The notes under the pieces were generated by a model that was not told the DNA's origin, did no database searches, and saw only the letters and a list, made by a program, of their open reading frames with translations. This document shows, piece after piece, positions 5,546-10,933 of a DNA stretch of 10,933 nucleotides. How positions within the stretch are numbered: the stretch's first letter is position 1; each line of letters starts with the position of its first letter. The stretch is from Lawsonibacter sp. (GTDB lineage: Bacteria > Bacillota > Clostridia > Oscillospirales > Oscillospiraceae): assembly GCA_022798855.1 (NCBI GenBank), contig JAAWNI010000062.1:1-10933 (forward strand), read 5' to 3'. Both the position numbers and the translations under genes were made by a program.

Positions 5546-6170
5546 CCGCGTCATAGGCCGCCTGAATCAGCCCCAAAAACCGGTCCATCCGGAGGAAGAA
5601 CGCCGCTTCCCGGCGGGCCTTTTCCTCCTCATTGCCATAGAACTCCGCGTCCAGATACCAGCCACCGACGTCGGCGCTGAGGCTGTTGATGGAAGCGGCG
5701 GTGGTCACGGTGATCAGGTGCGGGCCATCCCCGGGGCCGGGGCGGACCTTCAGCGCGTCCTGGGGGCAGGCCAGCAGGGCGTTCCGCAGATCCAGGCTCC
5801 CCAGCGCCAGCTTGGTAAAGGGGGCGTTTCCGGTGCGGATCAGCCGCTTCCCAATCACCTCGGGAAAGCCGAAGTCCTTGGGCAGAATGGCGTTGTCCGG
5901 CAGGCCGGGCACCGCCCTCAGCACGGTGTTCACCCCCGCTGACAGCGTCCTCTCCGGCCCGATGTCCAGCTTGTAGGGCTTGGCCAGGGTGGCGGGGAGC
6001 CGGGCCTGGACCTGGTAAAAACAGCCGCCCCGCCCGCTCTCCCGGAGCAGGTCCACCACCAGGGGGCGGTCCTTCCAGGTGAGCAGCAGCAGGCCGTCGT
6101 CCTCCTCCCCCGCCAAAAACTGCCCGCCGTGCTTTTTGTGGTAGGCGTAGAGATATTCATTCCAGTACAT
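5526..6170 (-). CDS. Hypothetical protein downstream of mutL
   Basis: I do not recognise this 214-residue protein. It looks soluble, with no signal peptide or membrane helix. The N-terminal half alternates short beta-like segments (DGLLLLTW, PLVVDLL, CFYQVQARL). The C-terminal part is helical and ends in a stretch rich in Phe and Leu (AAFFLRMDRFLGLIQAAYDAV). The start is well supported by AAGGAGGG 6 bases before the ATG. It follows mutL by 33 bp on the same strand and is probably the last gene of that transcript. Its stop overlaps the convergent 5288 gene by 20 bp. Codon use matches its mutL neighbour, arguing for a real long-resident gene. A role in repair is not indicated by anything in the sequence. 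Confidence 0.8.
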   Translation of the reverse strand: MYWNEYLYAYHKKHGGQFLAGEEDDGLLLLTWKDRPLVVDLLRESGRGGCFYQVQARLPATLAKPYKLDIGPERTLSAGVNTVLRAVPGLPDNAILPKDFGFPEVIGKRLIRTGNAPFTKLALGSLDLRNALLACPQDALKVRPGPGDGPHLITVTTAASINSLSADVGGWYLDAEFYGNEEEKARREAAFFLRMDRFLGLIQAAYDAVTQWPM

Positions 6171-6203
6171 AGACGCCCTCCTTCCCCCGGACAGGGGGCT
6201 TTT

Positions 6204-8159
6204 TCATGCCCGTTTGAACTGCTTTTCCAGCTCCTTTTTGGTCAGCTCGATGGCCACCGGCCGGCCGTGGGGGCAGTAGCGCACCTGTCCGGACATCACC
6301 GCCTGGACCACCCGCTCCAGCTCCTGGGGGGCGCTGTGCCACCCGCCCTTGATGGCCGCCTTGCAGGCCATGGTGTGGAGCAGCTCGTCCCGGGCGGCGG
6401 AGGGGTCGGCGGTCCCGGTGGACAGCAGGCGCTGGGCCAGCTCCTCCAGGGCGGCGGGGACGTCGGCGGCGTCCACGTGGTCGGGGGCCCTGCGCACCGC
6501 CAGGTCCGCCCCCAGCTCGTCCACCTCAAAGCCGAACTCCTCCAGCAGCTCCCGCTGGCCCAGCAGGGCGTCCCGCTGGCCGGGGGACAGCCGGCAGATG
6601 GCCGGGGTGAGCAGGGTCTGGGACATGGGGGTGTAGCCCTCCGCCTTCATCCGGTCGAAGTTCATCCGCTCGTGGGCGGCGTGCTTGTCGATGAGATAGA
6701 CCATCTCCCCCCGCTCCACGATGATGTAGGTGTTCAGCACCTCTCCGGCCAGCCGCCAGGGGGGCTCGGGGGCGTCCTCCGCCACAGGCTCCCTCTGGGA
6801 AGGCGGCGGCGGGACAGCCAAGGGCGGCTCAATGGGCTTTACCGGGCTGGGGGGCGTGTAGGCGCTGTCATGCACACGGACTACAGTAGACGCTGGGGCC
6901 CTTGGCTCCCCCCTGGTGGGGGAAATGGGGATGGTTGCGGGGGGCGGCAAAGAGCTGGCACCCCCTCCGGCCCTTCGGGCCGACTCCCCCATGGAGGGGG
7001 AGACAGGGGCTACGGGGGGCGGCAGAGAACTGGCACCCCCTCCGGCCCTTCGGGCCGGCTCCCCCGTGGAGGGGGCGGCAGCGGCTATGCGGAGCTGATG
7101 GCCTGTCACAGCATCCTGCTTCCGCACCCCGGAAATCTCGGTGTTTTTCAGCGCCGCCTGGGGGTGGGACTGATCCCGCTCCAGGGCGGACAGCACGGCG
7201 TGGTACACCGCCGAGAACACCGCCCGCTCCCCGCCGAACTTCACTTCCGTCTTGGCGGGGTGGACGTTCACGTCCACGGCGCTGAGCTTTGTCCGCAGAT
7301 GGAGGACGCAGCCCGGGAATCTGCCCACCATCCTCTGGTTTTTGTAGGCTTCCTCCAGGGCGGCGGTCATCAGGGGGGACTTCACCTGGCGGCCGTTGAC
7401 AAAGAAGAACTGCCAGCTCCGGCTGGCCCGGCAGCAGGCGGGCATGGAGGTAAAGCCCTCCACCGACATGTCCTCCCCGGCGGACCGAACCTCACGGAAG
7501 CCCAGGGCCAGCTCCCGGCCCAGCACGGCGTAGACGGCGGACCTCAGCTGGCCGTCTCCGGGGGTGAGCAGCTCCTGCTTGCCGTCCCGGATAAACTTTA
7601 TGCTCACCTCCGGGTGGGACAGGGCCACCCGCTGGACCACCGCGAAGACGGCGGCCCCCTCGGCGGCGTCCTTCTTCATAAATTTCAGCCGGGCGGGGGT
7701 ATTGAAAAACAGGTCCCGCACCACAAGGGTGGTGCCCAGGGGGCAGCCCGCTTCCTCCACCGGGCCGGGGGCGCCCCCCTCCAGGGCCAGGGAGGCCCCC
7801 AGCCCTGCGTCAGCCGTCCGGGTCAGGACCTCGATGCGGGAGACGGCGGCGATGGCCGCCAAGGCTTCCCCCCGAAAGCCCAGGGTGCCGATGGCTTCCA
7901 GGTCGTATTCGGTGCGCAGCTTGCTGGTGGCGTGGCGGAGGAAGGCGGTTTTCAGCTCTCCGGCCGGGATGCCCTTCCCGTCGTCGGCCACCCGGAGGAA
8001 GGTCATCCCGCCGTGGCTGATCTCCACCGTCACAGTGGAAGCCCCGGCGTCGATGGCGTTCTCCATCAGCTCCTTGGCCACGCTGGCCGGCCGCTCCACC
8101 ACCTCGCCGGCGGCGATCAGGTCGGCCACATGGGGGTCTAGTACTTGGATGTTTGGCAT
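6204..8159 (-). CDS. mutL: DNA mismatch repair protein MutL
   Basis: MutL couples mismatch recognition by MutS to strand removal. In bacteria lacking MutH it nicks DNA itself. The 651-residue protein opens with the GHKL ATPase domain: LMENAIDAGA (Mg/ATP-binding Glu and Asn), DDGKGI, HATSKL and GTLGFRGEAL. The C-terminal domain has the endonuclease motif as DKHAAHERMNFD (from residue 491), ACKAAIK (about 598), CPHGRP (629-634), and QTLLTP (514), which fits a beta-clamp-binding motif. The linker (about residues 354-427) contains in-frame copies of a palindromic intergenic repeat. I start at 8159 because MPNIQVLDPHVADLIAAGEV is the usual MutL N terminus; the in-frame extension upstream to 8243 is translated repeat DNA. 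Only a moderate Shine-Dalgarno (GAAAGAGAG) precedes it. Confidence 0.96.
   Translation of the reverse strand: MPNIQVLDPHVADLIAAGEVVERPASVAKELMENAIDAGASTVTVEISHGGMTFLRVADDGKGIPAGELKTAFLRHATSKLRTEYDLEAIGTLGFRGEALAAIAAVSRIEVLTRTADAGLGASLALEGGAPGPVEEAGCPLGTTLVVRDLFFNTPARLKFMKKDAAEGAAVFAVVQRVALSHPEVSIKFIRDGKQELLTPGDGQLRSAVYAVLGRELALGFREVRSAGEDMSVEGFTSMPACCRASRSWQFFFVNGRQVKSPLMTAALEEAYKNQRMVGRFPGCVLHLRTKLSAVDVNVHPAKTEVKFGGERAVFSAVYHAVLSALERDQSHPQAALKNTEISGVRKQDAVTGHQLRIAAAAPSTGEPARRAGGGASSLPPPVAPVSPSMGESARRAGGGASSLPPPATIPISPTRGEPRAPASTVVRVHDSAYTPPSPVKPIEPPLAVPPPPSQREPVAEDAPEPPWRLAGEVLNTYIIVERGEMVYLIDKHAAHERMNFDRMKAEGYTPMSQTLLTPAICRLSPGQRDALLGQRELLEEFGFEVDELGADLAVRRAPDHVDAADVPAALEELAQRLLSTGTADPSAARDELLHTMACKAAIKGGWHSAPQELERVVQAVMSGQVRYCPHGRPVAIELTKKELEKQFKRA
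6904..7075 (-). repeat. In-frame tandem palindromic repeats inside the mutL linker
   Basis: Two units (6938-7000 and 7013-7075) are offset by exactly 75 bp, or 25 codons, and match at 59 of 63 positions. A partial third unit (6904-6922) lies 78 bp further. On the minus strand each full unit folds as CTCCCCC/GGGGGAG or a near equivalent, then CGGCCC-GAA-GGGCCG, then AGGGGG. That is the architecture of the intergenic copies at 9616-9792. They encode Ala/Gly/Pro/Ser-rich peptide repeats containing ARRAGGGASSLPPP. Confidence 0.85.
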
Positions 8160-8187
8160 AGATGCTCTCTCTTTCGTCAAAACGGTC

Positions 8188-8257
8188 TGTAGGGGCGGCC
8201 TGTGGCCGCCCGTCGTTCTCCTGCGCAGTCTGCAGGCGGCCACAGGCCGCCCCTACA
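8188..8257. repeat. Palindromic repeat, TGTAGGG family, copy 3
   Basis: Perfect 23-bp inverted arms (8188-8210 and 8235-8257) begin TGTAGGGGCGGCCTG and enclose a 24-base centre. It lies between the DUF3592-like gene and mutL, 28 bp before the mutL ATG. Its right end overlaps the last codons and stop of the DUF3592-like gene. Confidence 0.9.
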
Positions 8258-8744
8258 CAGAAACCTCATATACCAATGTCTCCGGGTCGATCCAGGCCCG
8301 CCGGGGGTCCAGGGGGTCCAGGTAGACGGTGGGGCGCTGCTCAAAGCCCCCGGGCTTGCGCCAGAGGAACTGGCTGCGCACGGAGTAGGTGCGCTCCTCC
8401 CAGCGGTAAATACACATCACCGTCCAGGGATTGCGCTTGCGCAGCCCGCCGCTGCCCCAGCTGGTGTACCAGTGGCGGCGGGTGGCTTCGGGCACCAGCC
8501 TGCCCTGGACGGCCCGGCCCTCCGTCCGCAGGCGGGCCCAGAGCCGCTCACGCCGCCGGGCGTACCACAGCAGCCCGGCCCCAAACAGCAGCAGGGGCAG
8601 GCCCCACAGGGCGAAGTCCCGGGGCTCTCCGCCCCGCATAGGCAGGGGGAGGACCGCAGCCGCCAGCCCCAGCAGGGTGAACACCCCGCCCAAAATCAGG
8701 AGGATAAAGGCCAGCAGGGACTCGTAGGATTTGGGCGGCTTCAT
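8253..8744 (-). CDS. Two-helix membrane protein, DUF3592-like
   Basis: This 163-residue protein starts with a short cytoplasmic segment, then two predicted membrane helices: LLAFILLILGGVFTLLGLAAAVL (about 10-32) and ALWGLPLLLFGAGLLWY (about 45-61). A soluble domain follows. The tail pattern, RGV/RL strand, then YRWEERTYSVRSQFLW, then VYLDPLDPRRAWID, resembles the DUF3592 type of membrane-anchored proteins (GxV...Y...GxxY...DPxxP), whose function is unknown to me. Its ATG lies one base after the TGA of the lipoprotein gene (TGACATG), so the pair is translationally coupled and may act together at the envelope. The stop codon TAG is formed by the terminal TGTAG of the repeat at 8188-8257, so the present C-terminus was probably set by that insertion. 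Confidence 0.82.
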   Translation of the reverse strand: MKPPKSYESLLAFILLILGGVFTLLGLAAAVLPLPMRGGEPRDFALWGLPLLLFGAGLLWYARRRERLWARLRTEGRAVQGRLVPEATRRHWYTSWGSGGLRKRNPWTVMCIYRWEERTYSVRSQFLWRKPGGFEQRPTVYLDPLDPRRAWIDPETLVYEVSV

Positions 8745-8745
8745 G

Positions 8746-9579
8746 TCAGTAGCCCTCGCTGACCACGGTCCAGGCCCCGTTTTCCCGGGCCAGGGAGATG
8801 GTGCGGTCCGGGTCCACCTTTGCGCCCCCCTTGGTGCAGCTGACCTGGAAGGTGATCTCCCCCGCCCGAAGGCCGATCTCCGTCAGGCCCTGGACGTCAA
8901 AGACGGTGCCCAGGTAGTAGTCGCAGGCGGCGTCGTAGGCGGCGGCCTTGTCCTCGGCGGTGAGGGGGGCGGGCTCCTCCGGTTGGGAGGCGTCCGGCGC
9001 GGAGATGTCGGGCTCCGACTCATCGGGCGCGGACTGGCCTGGCTCCGGTTCGGGGAGGTTCGGCAGGAAATCGGACAGGTACACTTCTTCCCCGGACATC
9101 AGGGCCTTACACAGCTTTTCCAGGCCGTCCCGGTCCTGGCCCACGGCAAAGAGCAAATAATTGCCCTGCCGCTCCACGATGGGGTCGTCCATCCGGGCGG
9201 CCTGGTCGGGGGCGTAGAACTCATAGGCGGACCGCTGGTCCTCGGTGTAGGTGGCCAGGGCCTGTTCCAGACGTCCGGCCGCCTCCCCGTCCGTCCCCTC
9301 CAGCAGGAGGAACTGGTCGGCCACCATCCCCAGGGACATGGTGTATCGGGCCTGGGCGACGTCCTCCGGGCCGGCCTCGACACGGTTCTCGTAGAGGTTC
9401 AGCAGCCCGGGCACCAGCTCCGGGTCCTGGGCCTCCAGGGGCTGGGGGAAATAGCCGCTGTCGGAGAGGGTGTTGGCGATGTAGTCCAGGTCCAGCGCCA
9501 CGGCCTCGGCGGGCTTGGGCCCGCAGGCGGTGAGCGTCAGGCACAGGGCCAGGAGGAGAAGGTATTTCGCGTGTTTCAT
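8746..9579 (-). CDS. Lipoprotein, DUF4358-like N-terminal domain
   Basis: This 277-residue exported protein starts MKHAKYLLLLALCLTLTACG, a type II signal peptide with lipobox LTAC, and the lipidated Cys is residue 19. The N-terminal half (about 30-165, with IANTLSDSGYF, YTMSLGMVADQFLLLEG, QGNYLLFAVGQD) resembles DUF4358, a family of short clostridial lipoproteins of unknown function. A Pro/Glu/Asp/Ser-rich linker follows, then a C-terminal domain (from LTAEDKAAAYDAACDYYLGT to the end) resembling small accessory domains ending in VVSEGY. The start at 9579 is fixed by AAAGGAG 6 bases upstream and by the signal peptide; an in-frame extension to 9702 is repeat DNA. It is coupled to the membrane-protein gene downstream and sits between mutS and mutL. 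Confidence 0.88.
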   Translation of the reverse strand: MKHAKYLLLLALCLTLTACGPKPAEAVALDLDYIANTLSDSGYFPQPLEAQDPELVPGLLNLYENRVEAGPEDVAQARYTMSLGMVADQFLLLEGTDGEAAGRLEQALATYTEDQRSAYEFYAPDQAARMDDPIVERQGNYLLFAVGQDRDGLEKLCKALMSGEEVYLSDFLPNLPEPEPGQSAPDESEPDISAPDASQPEEPAPLTAEDKAAAYDAACDYYLGTVFDVQGLTEIGLRAGEITFQVSCTKGGAKVDPDRTISLARENGAWTVVSEGY

Positions 9580-9615
9580 ATTGGACTCCTTTCGATGCTG
9601 AGATGGCTGCGGTCT

Positions 9616-9668
9616 AAAGGCTCCCTCTTTGAGGGAGCTGGCGCCGCCGCAGGCGGTGTCTGAGGGAG
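9616..9668 (+). repeat. GGCTCCCTC-type palindromic repeat, intergenic copy A
   Basis: The hairpin CTCCCTC-TTT-GAGGGAG (9621-9637) is followed by a second hairpin GCCGCC-GCA-GGCGGT (9643-9657) and a closing AGGGAG that can pair alternatively with the first arm. It belongs to the same family as copy B at 9741 and the mutL linker units. Confidence 0.85.
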
Positions 9669-9689
9669 TAAAACCGTTTTTCCACCAAA

Positions 9690-9738
9690 CTCCCCCCGTC
9701 ATGGCTTTGCCGTGCCACCCCCCTCCAGGAGGGGGGCT
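9690..9738 (-). repeat. Palindromic repeat, intergenic copy in reverse orientation
   Basis: Read on the minus strand this has the same order of parts as its neighbours: a CCCCCCT/AGGGGGG hairpin, a CACGGC-AAA-GCCATG hairpin, and a closing GGGGGGAG. It sits between copies A and B in the opposite direction, so the gap carries three elements in plus, minus, plus order. Confidence 0.7.
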
Positions 9739-9740
9739 CT

Positions 9741-9792
9741 AAGGCTCCCTCTTCGAGGGAGCTGGCGCCGCCAAAGGCGGCGGCTGAGGGAG
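9741..9792 (+). repeat. GGCTCCCTC-type palindromic repeat, intergenic copy B
   Basis: CTCCCTC-TTC-GAGGGAG (9745-9761), then GCCGCC-AAA-GGCGGC, then AGGGAG. It is nearly identical to copy A. The three copies fill most of the 231-bp gap between the mutS stop and the lipoprotein start. AACCGTTTTTC (9672-9682) and its inverse (9792-9802) border the central and right copies. The GC-rich hairpins may act as the mutS transcript end, but no canonical hairpin plus T-run was found there. Confidence 0.85.
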
Positions 9793-9810
9793 AAAAACGG
9801 TTGGACGCCC

Positions 9811-10933
9811 CTAGGCGTTCAAATCCTGTTTCAGCTCGGCCAGCAAGTTCAGGGCCTGGATGGGGGAGAGGAGGTTCACGTCAGTCATGCGCAGCTTTTT
9901 CAGGACGGTTTCGCCGCCGATGTCCCCCAGGGAGAGCTGGCCTGTAGGGGCCGACGACTCGGCGGCCCGCACAGAACCGGACGGCGCGCCGGGGTCGTCG
10001 CGCCCTACACCCGATTCCAATTCCTCCAAAATCTCCCGGGCCCGGCGGACCACCCGGTCGGGCACCCCGGCCAGCTTGGCCACCTCCACGCCGTAGCTCT
10101 GGTCGGCCCCGCCCCGGACGATCTTCCGGAGGAAGATCACGTCTCCGCCCCGCTTCTTGGCGGCGATGTTGTAGTTTTTCACTCCGGCGATCTCCCCCTC
10201 CAGGGCGGTGAGCTCGTGGTAGTGGGTGGCGAAGAGGGTCTTGGCCCCCAGGCGCTTTTTGTCGGCGCAGTACTCCAGCACCGCCCGGGCGATGGCCATG
10301 CCGTCGTAGGTGGAGGTGCCCCGGCCGATCTCGTCCAGGATGAGCAGGGACTTGCGGGTGGCGTTGTGGAGCAGGGCGGCCACCTCGGTCATCTCCACCA
10401 TAAAGGTGGACTGGCCGGAGGCCAGGTCGTCACTGGCCCCGATGCGGGTAAACACCCGGTCCACCACCCCGATCCGGGCGGAGCGGGCGGGGACAAAGGA
10501 GCCCATCTGGGCCATGAGGACGATCAGCGCCACCTGGCGCATGTAGGTGGACTTGCCCGCCATGTTGGGGCCGGTGATGATGGCGGCCAGGTCCTCCCCG
10601 TCGTCCATGTGGGTGTCATTGGGGACGAAGGGGGGACCTTTCAGCATTTTCTCCACCACCGGGTGGCGGCCCTCCACGATGGTCAGCGCGTCGGAGCCGT
10701 CCACCTGGGGCATACAGTAGCCGCCGGCGGCGGCCACCGCCGCGAAGGACTGGAGGACGTCCACCTGGGCCAGGGCGGCGGCGGTCTTTTGTATCTGGTC
10801 CACCTGGGCGCACACCGCCTGCTTCAGCTCGCAGAAGAGCTGGTACTCCAGGGCGGTCACCTGGTCCTGGGCGGAGAGGATGGCGTGCTCCAGCTCCTTC
10901 AGCTCGGGGGAGATGTACCGCTCGGCGTTTACC
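9811..10933 (-). CDS. mutS: DNA mismatch repair protein MutS, C-terminal part (5' end outside window)
   Basis: MutS recognises base mismatches and small loops as a dimer and recruits MutL in an ATP-dependent way. The window contains the last 373 codons; the frame runs open to the right edge through NAERYISPELKE, so the true start lies beyond it. Visible: the end of the core/clamp helices, Walker A GPNMAGKST (about 10546-10572), the STFMVEMTE signature, Walker B LLILDEIGRGTSTYDG (about 10330), and the ATHYHEL switch. After the ATPase the C-terminal tail has a beta-clamp motif QLSLG and ends SPIQALNLLAELKQDLN, as in Firmicutes MutS. The linker before QLSL is encoded by a palindromic repeat (9943-10009). 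The gene leads the mutS, lipoprotein, DUF3592, mutL series. Confidence 0.97.
   Translation of the reverse strand, partial: VNAERYISPELKELEHAILSAQDQVTALEYQLFCELKQAVCAQVDQIQKTAAALAQVDVLQSFAAVAAAGGYCMPQVDGSDALTIVEGRHPVVEKMLKGPPFVPNDTHMDDGEDLAAIITGPNMAGKSTYMRQVALIVLMAQMGSFVPARSARIGVVDRVFTRIGASDDLASGQSTFMVEMTEVAALLHNATRKSLLILDEIGRGTSTYDGMAIARAVLEYCADKKRLGAKTLFATHYHELTALEGEIAGVKNYNIAAKKRGGDVIFLRKIVRGGADQSYGVEVAKLAGVPDRVVRRAREILEELESGVGRDDPGAPSGSVRAAESSAPTGQLSLGDIGGETVLKKLRMTDVNLLSPIQALNLLAELKQDLNA
9943..10009 (-). repeat. Palindromic repeat, TGTAGGG family, copy inside mutS
   Basis: This 67-bp copy has termini TGTAGGGGCCGACGAC and GTCGTCGCGCCCTACA, inverted at 14 of 16 positions. Its right part matches the intergenic copy at 4734-4800, apart from one extra G. 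It is read in frame as about 23 residues (from GVGRDDPGAPSG to AAESSAPT). The frame used reads GTA GGG across the terminus and so avoids the TAG in TGTAGGG. Confidence 0.88.

Noticed and set aside
6904..7075. CRISPR-like array in mutL
   Set aside because: The units are contiguous 75-78 bp coding repeats with hairpins. There are no regular unique spacers and no cas genes nearby.
6129..8141. 670-codon open frame antisense to mutL
   Set aside because: MutL motifs fix the minus strand as coding. The antisense product is compositionally biased, has no recognisable domain, and has no ribosome binding site support.
8160..8243. N-terminal extension of MutL up to 8243
   Set aside because: The extra 28 codons are translated palindromic repeat sequence. 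The conserved MutL N terminus begins at the ATG at 8159.
9580..9702. N-terminal extension of the lipoprotein to 9702
   Set aside because: It would bury the type II signal peptide inside the protein and consists of repeat DNA. The ATG at 9579 has a strong Shine-Dalgarno.

Overview
The window is GC-rich bacterial DNA. Strong Shine-Dalgarno sites, short intergenic gaps, tRNA-modification and mismatch-repair genes of Firmicutes type, a lipoprotein with a lipobox, and many GC-rich palindromic intergenic repeats all suggest a gut Clostridia of the Oscillospiraceae kind (Flavonifractor/Lawsonibacter/Pseudoflavonifractor-like). That placement is inference from style, not a database match.

Layout. 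Positions 1-306 are a leader with one palindromic repeat and a likely promoter for a PfkB-family sugar kinase (307-1245, +), followed by two terminator hairpins. An AT-rich stretch (about 1350-1636) holds a degenerate direct duplication and the terminator of tadA (1637-2080, -). A divergent promoter region with two hairpins separates tadA from a small acidic protein of unknown function (2305-2751, +), whose stop overlaps the GTG start of mnmG (2748-4622, +). Next come a 130-bp MITE-like element, a strong bidirectional terminator, and an XRE repressor (4947-5204, -) divergent from a small DUF6809-like protein (5288-5545, +), with paired operator-like repeats lying over a consensus promoter.

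The right half reads leftward as a mismatch-repair cluster: mutS (5' end beyond the window, ending at 9811), a DUF4358-type lipoprotein, a two-helix DUF3592-like membrane protein, mutL, and an unrecognised 214-residue protein. MutS recognises mismatches and MutL is the downstream ATPase/endonuclease. The two envelope genes between them have no evident repair role.

The most striking feature is the behaviour of the repeats. Two palindromic families are scattered between genes. Copies of each also sit in frame inside genes: a tandem pair in the MutL interdomain linker, and one 67-bp copy in MutS just before its sliding-clamp motif. Another copy supplies the stop codon of the DUF3592-like gene. 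No CRISPR array, rRNA, tRNA or defence system was seen.
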